In this document: one piece after another, positions 36,548 through 50,844 of the stretch
How the letters are laid out: each line of letters opens with the position of its first letter
Numbering within the stretch: position 1 is the first letter of the stretch
NCBI GenBank assembly: GCA_016794595.1
Contig: JAEUJN010000106.1
Span: forward strand, 1 to 64,000
Source of the DNA: Kineosporiaceae bacterium
GTDB lineage: Bacteria; Actinomycetota; Actinomycetes; Actinomycetales; Kineosporiaceae
Length of the DNA stretch: 64,000 nucleotides
Direction of reading: 5' to 3'
The notes under the pieces: model-generated
Told to the model about the DNA's origin: nothing
What the model saw: only the letters and a program-made list of their open reading frames with translations
Databases searched by the model: none
Program-made: the position numbers and the translations under genes

Positions 36548-42990
<6,443 letters not shown>

Positions 42991-43095
42991 GTCTTCCACC
43001 CCTTGTCCCTGACGCTCGTCGGCGCGCCCGCACAGATCGCGGCAGCGCGCGGTGGATACACCGCGCAGCGGTGAGGGGTGGGGGCAGACGATTGA

Positions 43096-43111
43096 CGTGA
43101 TCTGCATCACA
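43096..43111. promoter_or_regulatory. CRP/GlxR-like site upstream of the PKS operon
   Basis: CGTGA-TCTGCA-TCACA matches the CRP-family consensus TGTGA-N6-TCACA at nine of ten fixed positions, about 105 bases upstream of the PKS start. Known actinobacterial CRP/GlxR proteins bind this form with cAMP. Confidence 0.5.
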
Positions 43112-43167
43112 TCTGGCCGCCGGCGCAGGCCGGTCGAACCGGGCTGGAACTCGGCGCGAACCGGGGT

Positions 43168-44202
43168 TCAGCCGGCGGTCAGCCGCACATTGTCGACGTC
43201 CACGTACGACACCAGCCGCTGGTTGATCTTGGCGATCTCGATCACGAGCGGCTGACCCGCCCGGTCGGCGGGCGCCGTCCAGGACAGCGTCACGTCGGTG
43301 AACCGGCCGCACGCCGGAGCCGTCGCCACCTCCTGCGAGGCAACCCGGACCCCATCGGCGAGCAGCGACAGCCGAGCGCCGCCGAAGTCCTCGGGGGTCG
43401 ATCGGCACCCGATGGCCACCGTCAACTGATAGGTCACCCCGGCCCGCACCGGTTCACCGATCGACTGGCGGGCCGGCGTGGCGATCAGGCCGAACAGCGT
43501 CATCGCCGTCGGGCCGGAGAGCCCCGCGACGTCCGAACTGGGGTAGCGCGGCCAGCCGACCCCCAGGACGCCGGAGGACCCGGTCCACCCCGGCGGTGCG
43601 GCACCCAGGAGCTTGCCGATCAGGGGTGCCTGCTGCTCGAAGGTCCCGTTGGTCACCGCCACCGGAGCCGGCGGGGGCGCGGGTTCGGCCTGGGTCGTGG
43701 TGGGGCCGGTGCCGCCTCCCGGAGCCGAGGTGACCCCCACCCCGCCGTCACCGGGAGCGGGCGAGGGCCCCGAGCCGGGGCCCACCCCCGCCCCGTCCGA
43801 TGCCGTGGTGTGCGCCCCGGCCGAGGCCGACGGCTGCGCGGGCTGCGAGGGGCGAGGCGAGGCGGAACCGGACTCGGAGCCGGTGGGCGAGGGGGTGGTG
43901 GTCTCGGGGGCGGACGAGCGGATCGAAGGCGTCGGTCGTGAGGGTGAACTCGTCACCGGTGTGGGCTGCAGGGTGACCTGCGGGTCATCCGGCCGCGGCG
44001 ACAACCCGTTGACGGCCACGCTCACCACGATCACGCCGACCCCCGCGGCCAGGGCACTCAGCCCGACGAGGCCACGGCGCAGTTGTCGCGGCGCCGGCGT
44101 GGGCCGCACCGGGGCCGGGGCGACCTCGACCTGCTGCTCGTACCAGGCACCCAGCCCGCCGAAGCGCCGGCGCAACTCCTCGTCGTCACCCACGGGTGTC
44201 AC
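43168..44202 (-). CDS. Membrane-anchored Ser/Thr/Pro-rich protein, possible anti-sigma/sensor
   Basis: 344 residues. A short cytoplasmic part (about 1-45) precedes one membrane helix (about 46-66), then a Ser/Thr/Pro/Gly-rich spacer (about 75-175) and a C-terminal globular domain of ~165 residues (VTNGTFEQQAPLIGK..., ending ISYVDVDNVRLTAG-like) that resembles carbohydrate-binding jelly-roll (CBM4-like) domains with a terminal calcium-site-like VDVDNVRL. It lies 60 bases downstream of the ECF sigma gene, the usual place for a membrane anti-sigma or sensor, but the canonical anti-sigma zinc motif is not seen. Role is inferred from context. Confidence 0.65.
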   Translation of the reverse strand: MTPVGDDEELRRRFGGLGAWYEQQVEVAPAPVRPTPAPRQLRRGLVGLSALAAGVGVIVVSVAVNGLSPRPDDPQVTLQPTPVTSSPSRPTPSIRSSAPETTTPSPTGSESGSASPRPSQPAQPSASAGAHTTASDGAGVGPGSGPSPAPGDGGVGVTSAPGGGTGPTTTQAEPAPPPAPVAVTNGTFEQQAPLIGKLLGAAPPGWTGSSGVLGVGWPRYPSSDVAGLSGPTAMTLFGLIATPARQSIGEPVRAGVTYQLTVAIGCRSTPEDFGGARLSLLADGVRVASQEVATAPACGRFTDVTLSWTAPADRAGQPLVIEIAKINQRLVSYVDVDNVRLTAG

Positions 44203-44262
44203 CTCCGTCCTGCTGGAGCGGGAGGGTCGGCAGGGGCAACCTCGGCGGCCGTCTCACGATGC

Positions 44263-44763
44263 CTACCACAACCCCACCTCCGCCGAGCCGTCGGTTGGTT
44301 CACCGAGTTCGGCCTTGAGCCTGCGGCGTCCCCGGGCGAGTTGGCTCTTGACCGTCTCCTCGGGTAGCTCGAGGGTCTGGGCGATCTGCTGCACCGGCAG
44401 GTCGAGCAGGTAGCGCAGGGTGAGCACGGCGCGGTAGTGGATCGGCAGCCTTCCCAGGGCCCGGTGCAGGTCGAGGACCTCGGGTGGCGGCGGCAACTCG
44501 GCGCCCGGGACGCGACCGGCCAACCGGGTCAGAGCCGTTGCCTTCCGCCGGGCCCGCCGAAGGGTGTTCAGCGACAGGTTGTAGGTGACCCGGCGCACCC
44601 AGCCCTCGGGATCCTCGTACCCGCGGATGCGCGGCCAGTGACGGTGAGCGCGCTCGAAAGCCTCCTGCACGACGTCCTCGGCCTCGGCAAGGCTGCCCAG
44701 GGTGACCGCGGCGGCGACGACGATGCGGCGATAGGAGGCGGCGTAGAACTCCTCGAAGTCCAC
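44263..44763 (-). CDS. ECF RNA polymerase sigma factor (SigE/SIG actinobacterial group)
   Basis: 166 residues. Region 2 is FEEFYAASYRRIVVAAAVTLGSLAEAEDVVQEAFERAHRHWPRI, with the core-binding and -10-recognition helices; region 4 is LPIHYRAVLTLRYLLDLPVQQIAQTLELPEETVKSQLARGRRRL (about 108-151), the -35-binding HTH. GTG start with GGAGGG upstream. It is divergent from the MMPL gene and precedes the membrane protein, which may control it. Confidence 0.92.
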   Translation of the reverse strand: MDFEEFYAASYRRIVVAAAVTLGSLAEAEDVVQEAFERAHRHWPRIRGYEDPEGWVRRVTYNLSLNTLRRARRKATALTRLAGRVPGAELPPPPEVLDLHRALGRLPIHYRAVLTLRYLLDLPVQQIAQTLELPEETVKSQLARGRRRLKAELGEPTDGSAEVGLW

Positions 44764-44815
44764 GCCCTGCCCTCCCCCGTGGGAACGAACCGATCCACCC
44801 GCTGTTCGGATGATG

Positions 44816-44827
44816 GCCGATATCGGC
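44816..44827. promoter_or_regulatory. GCCGATATCGGC palindrome upstream of the ECF sigma gene
   Basis: A perfect 12-bp palindrome 53 bases upstream of the sigma factor start. A possible operator; the protein that would bind it is unknown. Confidence 0.35.
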
Positions 44828-44893
44828 GGCCTCAGGGCGCCAACCCTGCCCGTGCCGACCAGCCGTCGCAGGGATCACCCGGACCAACGCGGA

Positions 44894-44909
44894 TGTGATT
44901 CATGCCACA
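44894..44909. promoter_or_regulatory. CRP/GlxR-like site between the sigma factor and MMPL genes
   Basis: TGTGA-TTCATG-CCACA matches the CRP consensus TGTGA-N6-TCACA at nine of ten positions, inside a longer GATGTG-N8-CACATC dyad (44892-44911). Similar to the site upstream of the PKS operon 1.8 kb away. Confidence 0.5.
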
Positions 44910-45081
44910 TCTGCGGACTGCACCCGAAGTGCGCCGTGGCGGTGTGTCGGAACTGCTGTCCATCTGTCCCGAGGACGGTCCCGGATGATCCCCCGGGTCT
45001 GATCTCGGGTCTGCCCCAGGTGCCCCCAGGCCCGCCGCGACCCGGCGGCGAGGCCCGGCGAACCCCGACCGAGAGGAAGTC

Positions 45082-47754
45082 GTGACCCCTGCCGGCCCGT
45101 CGCGGCACGCCACCCCGTCCCCTGCGGACGGCACGCCGCCCCCGGACGACGGCCCGAACCGCCGTTGGTGGGTGGAGCCCGACGCCGGGACCTCCCCCGC
45201 GGACGTCCCGGGTGCTGTCGCGGAGATCCTCACCGCGGCGCGGGCGGAGGCGGCCGAGGTGGTGGACCGGGCCGAGCGACGGGCGGCGTCCATCGTCGAG
45301 GAGGCGCGGCGCCAGGCGTCGGCCGAGCTGCGGGAGGCCCGCTCGCAAGCCCGGGCACTGATCCGCGATGCCGCGGTGATCGTGCAGTCCCTGACCCGCG
45401 ACGGGCAGGGACCGAGCCGAGGGAGACCCTCGCCCGGCGATCCCGCGACCGAGGCGCCCGCGGTTGCGGATCGCGCGGTTCCGGCAGCGGGGGGTCCGGC
45501 ATCCCTCGCGGTCCCGGCATCCCCGCAGGCACGGTCACCGCACCGGCGCGCAGAGCCGCGGCAGCGCAGCTGGGGCCGCTTCGTCCACCGTCACCGATGG
45601 GCGACGATCGCCGTCGCCGGGTTGCTGGCCACCATCGGCGCCCTCTGGGGGCCCGGGGTGGTGGGCCTGCTGGCCAACGGCGGCTTCGACGTCCCGGGCT
45701 CGGAGTCCTTCGCCACCGACCGGTCCATCAGCACCACCGTCGGGCGCCCGACGCCGGACGTGATCGCGCTGTACTCCAGCCCGGAGCTCACCGTGGACGA
45801 TGCCCGGTTCCAGCGCGCGGTCTCGCAGGTGGTCGAGCAGCTTCCCCGCGCCGGGGTGCGCACGGTGACCAGCTACTGGACGACGAACTCACCCGCCATG
45901 GTCTCCGCCGACCGGCGCTCGACCATCGTCGGGATCTACCTCAGCGGTGACGAGGATGCCCGGATCGCGACCTACCGCGCCATCGCCGACACCCTGGACG
46001 TCGACCCGGCCGTGGCCAGCACCCGGCTCGGCGGGGTGAGCGCCGCCGACGCCCAGATCAGCGACCAGGTCTCGGCCGATCTCACCCGCGCCGAGGTGCT
46101 CTCGGCGCCCCTGCTCGCCGTCCTGCTGGTGATCGTCTTCGGCGGCCTGGTCGCCGCCGGGCTCCCCCTGATGGTCGGTGGCGTCACCGTCGTGCTCGCG
46201 TTCGCCGTCCTGCGGCTGCTGTTGCAGGTGACCTCGATCTCGGTGTTCGCGGTCAACGTGGTCACCCTGCTGGGGCTGGGCCTGGCCATCGACTACGCCC
46301 TGCTCATGGTCAAGCGCTTCAGCGAGGAGTTGAGCGCCGGCCGGGACGTGCCCGAGGCCCTCGAGCGGACCATGCGTACGGCGGGGCGCAGCATCCTGGT
46401 CTCGGCGGTGATCGTCACCGTCTCGTTGTCCGGGTTGCTCTTCTTCCCGATGGTCTTCCTGCGCTCGATGGCATACGGCGGCGTGGCGGTGGTCGCCCTG
46501 GCTGCCCTGGTGGCCACCACCCTGCTCCCGGCAACCCTCGCCGCACTCGGCCACCGGGTGGACGCCCTGGCCCTGCCGTGGGCACGCCGCCGGGCGGCGG
46601 CCCGGGCGGCACGCGAGGACGCCACCGGGCTGTGGGCGCGACTGGCGCACAGCGTGATGCGGCGTCCGGTGATCTACGTGCTGGCCGTCGGCGCCCTGCT
46701 CACGCTGATGGCGCTGCCGGTGCGTACGGTGACGTTCGGGGGGATCGACGAGCGCCAGTTGCCCACCTCGGCACCCGCCCGTCAGGTGGCGGAGGCGCTG
46801 GCCGACGACTTCCCCCAGGTGCCCTCAGAGCCGATCCAGATCCTGCTCACCGGGGGCGGGGAGGCCGCCGTCAGCGCGGTGAGCTCAGCCGTCAGGGCGA
46901 TGCCCGGGGTCACCGGCCTCGCCCCGGCCGGGCGCAGCGGCCAGAGCACCCTGCTGAGCGTCACCTATCGCGGCGAGGCCGTCGACCAGACCGCCAGGGG
47001 GCTGGTGGAGAGCATCCGGGAGCTCACGCCCCCGGCCGGCACCCGACTCACGGTGGGCGGCTACAGCGCTCAACAGGTCGACCTGCGCGCGAGCATCCGG
47101 GACGGCCTGTGGCGGATGGCCCTGCTCGTGATCGCGGTGACCTTCCTGCTGCTGTTCCTGGCGTTCGGGTCGCTGGTGGTGCCGCTCAAGGCCGTGCTGA
47201 TCACCCTGGCCACGATCGTGGCCTCGCTCGGGGTCGTCGTCCTGGTGTTCCAGCACGGCATCGGGTCCGGGCTGCTCGACTTCGTCTCGACGGGGAGCAT
47301 CGAGCTGACCCAGCCGATCCTGGTGGCGGCCATCCTGTTCGGCCTGACCACCGACTACGAGATCTTCCTGCTCTCGCGCATCCGTGAGTACTGGGATCGC
47401 ACCGGGGACAACACCCAGGCGGTGGCTCTCGGGCTCCAGCGCACCGGGCCGATCATCACCAGCGCAGCCGCGCTGATCCTGGTGGTGATCGCCGCCTTCT
47501 CCACCTCGAAGATCATTTTCATCAAGCTCATCGGCGTGGGGATGGCGGTCTCGATCCTGCTGGACGCCACCGTGATGCGTGCCCTGCTGGTGCCGGCCAC
47601 GATGCGGTTGCTCGGGCGGTGGAACTGGTGGGCGCCGGCGCCCCTGGCCCGGTGGTGGGCCAGGCACCGCCCGCCACTCGAGGGCCCCCGGGCGGAGGAC
47701 GCCCCCGAGGCCGACCCGATCTCGAACGTCCTGGATCTGCGACCCCGCCAGTGA
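45082..47754 (+). CDS. MMPL family transporter with N-terminal cytoplasmic coiled coil
   Basis: 890 residues. Residues about 42-105 (AEILTAARAEAAEVVDRAERRAASIVEEA...) form a charged, Ala/Glu/Arg heptad-like helix recalling the coiled coils of DivIVA/Wag31-type proteins; a Pro/Ser linker then leads to the first membrane helix near residue 175. The rest is a regular MMPL transporter: GLGLAIDYALLMVKRFSEEL and FGLTTDYEIFLLSRIREYW are the two helix-4 motifs with the proton-relay Asp-Tyr. GTG start with GAGAGGA upstream. Divergent from the ECF sigma gene and near the PKS operon, so a lipid export role is plausible. Confidence 0.9.
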   Translation: MTPAGPSRHATPSPADGTPPPDDGPNRRWWVEPDAGTSPADVPGAVAEILTAARAEAAEVVDRAERRAASIVEEARRQASAELREARSQARALIRDAAVIVQSLTRDGQGPSRGRPSPGDPATEAPAVADRAVPAAGGPASLAVPASPQARSPHRRAEPRQRSWGRFVHRHRWATIAVAGLLATIGALWGPGVVGLLANGGFDVPGSESFATDRSISTTVGRPTPDVIALYSSPELTVDDARFQRAVSQVVEQLPRAGVRTVTSYWTTNSPAMVSADRRSTIVGIYLSGDEDARIATYRAIADTLDVDPAVASTRLGGVSAADAQISDQVSADLTRAEVLSAPLLAVLLVIVFGGLVAAGLPLMVGGVTVVLAFAVLRLLLQVTSISVFAVNVVTLLGLGLAIDYALLMVKRFSEELSAGRDVPEALERTMRTAGRSILVSAVIVTVSLSGLLFFPMVFLRSMAYGGVAVVALAALVATTLLPATLAALGHRVDALALPWARRRAAARAAREDATGLWARLAHSVMRRPVIYVLAVGALLTLMALPVRTVTFGGIDERQLPTSAPARQVAEALADDFPQVPSEPIQILLTGGGEAAVSAVSSAVRAMPGVTGLAPAGRSGQSTLLSVTYRGEAVDQTARGLVESIRELTPPAGTRLTVGGYSAQQVDLRASIRDGLWRMALLVIAVTFLLLFLAFGSLVVPLKAVLITLATIVASLGVVVLVFQHGIGSGLLDFVSTGSIELTQPILVAAILFGLTTDYEIFLLSRIREYWDRTGDNTQAVALGLQRTGPIITSAAALILVVIAAFSTSKIIFIKLIGVGMAVSILLDATVMRALLVPATMRLLGRWNWWAPAPLARWWARHRPPLEGPRAEDAPEADPISNVLDLRPRQ

Positions 47755-47773
47755 GTGGCGGGGACCCCGATCG

Positions 47774-48424
47774 TCAACCGGACGCCGCCCCGGCGGCGTG
47801 CGGGGACTGCGGGGACTGCCAGCCGCGACCGATGGCGGCCAGGTGCTCCTCGTAGAGCGTGCGGGCCGCCGGGCCACTCACGGGCCACCCCCCCGCGATC
47901 TCCAGTGAGACCAGGCCGTGGACGCCGGCCCAGATGGACATGGTGATCGTGGGGACGTCCCCGTGCAGCAGGCCACCGGACACCAGGGTGCGCACCAGGG
48001 CAGCCAGCACCGAGATGGTCTCGTCGTCCATCAGCTCCGAGGTCGCGAGCACGGGTTCTCCCGGTGGCGGCTCGCGGTGTCCGGAGCGGGCACGGCCGCC
48101 GAACATCACCGCGTACAGCGCCGGATGGGCCAGCGCCCAGTCGCGGTAGGCATGGCCGAGCGCGGTCAGGTCTGCGAGCGGATCGCCGGTGACCGGGCTG
48201 TCGCGCTGCGCCTGGAGGAAGCCGGCCCGTGCCCGCTCGACCACCGCCGCGACCAGCCCGGCCTTGTCGCCGAACATGCTGTACACCGCGCTGGTCGAGG
48301 TTCCGGCGGCGGTGGCCAGCGGGCGCAGGGACAGCGCATCCAGGCCCCCGGCGGCCAGCATCGCCGCAGCCCGGGTGATCAGTTGTCGCGCCAGGTTCTC
48401 GTCGTAGACCTTGGGGCGCGCCAT
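47774..48424 (-). CDS. TetR/AcrR family transcriptional regulator (WHG-type C-terminal domain)
   Basis: 216 residues. HTH: LRPLATAAGTSTSAVYSMFGDKAGLVAAVV (about residues 33-62). The C-terminal segment with the WAGVHGLVSLEIAG motif marks the WHG ligand-binding subfamily. It is divergent from the DUF4188 gene with a clean inverted repeat between them, so it probably represses that gene and itself. Confidence 0.9.
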   Translation of the reverse strand: MARPKVYDENLARQLITRAAAMLAAGGLDALSLRPLATAAGTSTSAVYSMFGDKAGLVAAVVERARAGFLQAQRDSPVTGDPLADLTALGHAYRDWALAHPALYAVMFGGRARSGHREPPPGEPVLATSELMDDETISVLAALVRTLVSGGLLHGDVPTITMSIWAGVHGLVSLEIAGGWPVSGPAARTLYEEHLAAIGRGWQSPQSPHAAGAASG

Positions 48425-48441
48425 GGTGCCAGCATAGGGTA

Positions 48442-48458
48442 ACGTTGTTTTATAACGT
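48442..48458. promoter_or_regulatory. ACGTT-N7-AACGT operator between TetR and DUF4188 genes
   Basis: A perfect 5-bp inverted repeat with a 7-nt A+T-rich centre, starting 18 bases from the TetR start and ending 28 bases from the DUF4188 start. Position and shape suit a TetR operator over overlapping divergent promoters. Confidence 0.6.
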
Positions 48459-48486
48459 CGTGATGAAACTTCGACAGGAGGCTTCG

Positions 48487-48987
48487 ATGAGCCGAGTCCA
48501 CCCCGGGCGGTTCACCGCCCCCGCAGACACCGAGGTCACCGTCTTCCTGATCGGGATGCGGTTCAACCGACTGCACCGCATCGATGCCTGGTGGCCCGTG
48601 GTGAGCGCGATGCCGCCCATGCTGCGCCACCTGGCCGCCCACCCGGAGACGGGCATGCTCGGCCAGCACTCCTGGTTCGGCCGGACCACGATCCTGCTCA
48701 CCTACTGGCGCGACCCCCAGTCATTGCAGGCGTTCGCCGCCGACACCGACGCCCCGCACCTCGAGCCGTGGCGGCGGTTCATGCGCCGGGTCGGCGCCTC
48801 GGGGACGGTCGGCATCTGGCACGAGACCTACGTGGTCCCGGCCGGGCACCAGGAGTCGCTGTACGCCAACATGCCGGTCTTCGGGCTGGCCGCTGCCACC
48901 CGCCACGTCCCCGTCGGGCCGGGCAGCAGCACAGCCCGGCAACGGCTGCGGCTCGGCAGCGCCACACCCGCTCCCGGTGCCGAGTAG
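48487..48987 (+). CDS. DUF4188 domain protein
   Basis: 166 residues from the ATG at 48487 with AGGAGG six bases upstream; the frame extends 14 residues further but without such a site. RFTAPADTEVTVFLIGMRFNRLHRIDAWWPVVSAMPPMLRHL, then WFGRTTILLTYWRDPQSLQAFA and GIWHETYVVPAG are typical of DUF4188 (ferredoxin-like alpha/beta barrel, monooxygenase-like). The function is unknown; control by the divergent TetR suggests response to a small molecule. Confidence 0.85.
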   Translation: MSRVHPGRFTAPADTEVTVFLIGMRFNRLHRIDAWWPVVSAMPPMLRHLAAHPETGMLGQHSWFGRTTILLTYWRDPQSLQAFAADTDAPHLEPWRRFMRRVGASGTVGIWHETYVVPAGHQESLYANMPVFGLAAATRHVPVGPGSSTARQRLRLGSATPAPGAE

Positions 48988-49075
48988 CCGGCGCCACCGG
49001 CGCCCGGAGCCGCCGGACAGCGCCGCCCACCGATAACCCGGCGACGGGAGCACCGCCGGTTCGTAGAATCGTCGG

Positions 49076-50032
49076 ATGAATCGGCCAGGAACCCGCGGCG
49101 GCGACGGTGTGCTCTACGGGCTCGCGGCCTACGGGATCTGGGGTGTGTTCCCGCTCTACTTCGTCCACCTCGCCCGATCCTCCCCGGTCGAGATCGTCCT
49201 GCACCGGGTGCTCTGGTCGTTGCTGATCTGCCTGGGCCTCGTGGCGATCCTGCGACGCGGGCGCAGTCTGCTGGAGGCGATGCGCTCGGTGCGCACCGTC
49301 GTCCCGCTGACCATTGCCGCCCTGTTCCTCGCGGGCAACTGGGGGATCTACGTCTTCGCGGTCACCTCCGGCCAGGTGGTCCAGGCGAGCCTGGGCTACT
49401 TCATCAACCCCCTGGTGACGGTGCTGCTGGGCGTCGTGGTGCTGCGCGAGCGGCTGCGGCCGGCCCAGTGGACGGCGGTCGCGATCGGGGCCGTCGCCGT
49501 CACGGTGCTCACCCTGGACTACGGCCGGCTGCCGTGGATCGCTCTCAGCCTGGCCTTCTCGTTCGCCATCTACGGGCTGGTCAAGAACCGGGTGGGCGTC
49601 AGTCACAGCGCGTTGACCAGCCTGACCACCGAGACGCTGGTCCTGGCGCCGGTGGCCGCCGCCGTCCTGATCGGGATCGAGGCCCGCGGTGCCGGCCACT
49701 TCAGCGACAACCCGCCCTGGCAGGGATTGCTGCTGGCCAGCACCGGCATCGCGACCGTCGGGCCGCTGCTGCTGTTCGCTGCCGCCGCGCGGCGGGTCCC
49801 GCTGTCGACGGTGGGGCTGATGCAGTTCCTCACCCCGGTGCTCCAGCTGATGTGCGGGGTCCTGGTCCTCGGGGAGCGGGTGCCGCCCTCGCGCTGGATC
49901 GGGTTCACGCTGGTCTGGCTCGCCCTGGCCGTGCTGAGCCTGGACTCGCTGCGCTCGGCCCGACGCCGGGTCCGGGCCGCTGCACCCGTGGACGGCGCGC
50001 CGCTCACCGAGGTGGCCAGCAGCCTGCGATGA
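49076..50032 (+). CDS. rarD: EamA family transporter RarD
   Basis: 318 residues, ten membrane helices in two EamA repeats. GVLYGLAAYGIWGVFPLYFVHL at the N-terminus, EIVLHRVLWSLL, and the second-half GLMQFLTPVLQLMCGVLVLGERV are characteristic of RarD. It is a predicted drug/metabolite exporter in the cytoplasmic membrane (chloramphenicol-sensitivity protein in E. coli). Substrate unknown. Monocistronic in appearance. Confidence 0.92.
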   Translation: MNRPGTRGGDGVLYGLAAYGIWGVFPLYFVHLARSSPVEIVLHRVLWSLLICLGLVAILRRGRSLLEAMRSVRTVVPLTIAALFLAGNWGIYVFAVTSGQVVQASLGYFINPLVTVLLGVVVLRERLRPAQWTAVAIGAVAVTVLTLDYGRLPWIALSLAFSFAIYGLVKNRVGVSHSALTSLTTETLVLAPVAAAVLIGIEARGAGHFSDNPPWQGLLLASTGIATVGPLLLFAAAARRVPLSTVGLMQFLTPVLQLMCGVLVLGERVPPSRWIGFTLVWLALAVLSLDSLRSARRRVRAAAPVDGAPLTEVASSLR

Positions 50033-50103
50033 ACCACCGGTCGGCGGGCTGTGAGCTGGGTAGGGTCGAGCCCTCGACCAGAGACCGTTCCGGGGGACGA
50101 CGC

Positions 50104-50757
50104 ATGATCCGATCCGCTCCCACCCGTCCCGGCCGAGGCGCTGCCCGGCCGCACTCACCGGCCCCGGCCCCGCGGCGTCCGATCGCGCGGCGTCCCCCTC
50201 TGCAGCGGCCGGCTCTGCACCGTCCGGCTCTGGCACGCCTCGCCCTCCTGTCGCTGGTCGTCGGCCTGACCGGCTGCTCTGGGTCGCCGTCGACCCCGGG
50301 CAGCACGACGGCGGCCGGCCCGGCAGCCGGGTCGACGCCGTCCACCGCCTCGAGCCCCGCGCCCCTCGCGACCACCGTGGCGAGCATCCCGGCGCGCACC
50401 GTGTCGGTCATCCCACCGTCAGCGGGCGGTGGCCCGGGGGTCACGGCCGGCGACCGGACGACCGAGGTGGTCTCGCGCTTCTACAGCGCCTACCTCGCCC
50501 GACCGGGTCGGGCGACGGCGGCCAACTTCGTCGACCCGCCATTGCTGGCCGTGCTGTTCGCCCCGCAGGCCGCCTTCGATCGCGTGGTGTGCGGTCACAC
50601 CCTGCCGGACAGCATCACGGTCGCTCCGGCCACGCCGAGCGGGTCCTCCGCCACCGTCCAGGTGACCCCGACACACCAGGGGGCGACCCGGCCACCGATC
50701 GAGGTGACGGTGCGCGCATCCGACCAACGGATCACCCGGATCGACTGCGCGGACTGA
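50104..50757 (+). CDS. Hypothetical lipoprotein
   Basis: 217 residues from ATG 50104. A long Arg/Pro-rich N-terminus (about 1-38) precedes a hydrophobic segment and a lipobox LTGC (cysteine near residue 60), then a Ser/Thr/Pro-rich spacer and a C-terminal ~100-residue domain (TTEVVSRFYSAYLA..., ending ITRIDCAD) that resembles NTF2-like or DUF3828-type extracellular domains. The long N-region is unusual; a later start is possible but none with a good ribosome-binding site was seen. Confidence 0.65.
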   Translation: MIRSAPTRPGRGAARPHSPAPAPRRPIARRPPLQRPALHRPALARLALLSLVVGLTGCSGSPSTPGSTTAAGPAAGSTPSTASSPAPLATTVASIPARTVSVIPPSAGGGPGVTAGDRTTEVVSRFYSAYLARPGRATAANFVDPPLLAVLFAPQAAFDRVVCGHTLPDSITVAPATPSGSSATVQVTPTHQGATRPPIEVTVRASDQRITRIDCAD

Positions 50758-50765
50758 CCCGAGAC

Positions 50766-50825
50766 TCGACGGGCTCGACTGGACTGGGTTGTACTGGACT
50801 GGGCTGGGCTGGGCTCGACTGGACC
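50766..50825. repeat. Low-complexity direct repeats
   Basis: ACTGGACTGGG is present at 50778-50788 and 50793-50803, followed by three GGGCT words (50801-50815) and another CTCGACTGGAC. The run lies between the convergent lipoprotein and ligase genes and encodes nothing. Confidence 0.6.
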
Positions 50826-50844
50826 GGTCGCGATCGCGGCCCAC

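Larger units (their letters stand above)
44764..45081. other. Divergent promoter region of the sigma factor and MMPL genes
   Basis: These 318 bases contain no credible gene. They hold a 12-bp perfect palindrome (44816-44827) and a CRP-like dyad (44894-44909), and probably both promoters. A short frame across 44810-45085 overlaps this region but lacks a ribosome-binding site. Confidence 0.6.

Noticed and set aside
42991-43110. N-terminal extension of the PKS
   Set aside because: The extra 40 residues are unlike KS leaders, and the ATG at 42990 has the ribosome-binding site and the standard distance to VGIGCRLPGG.
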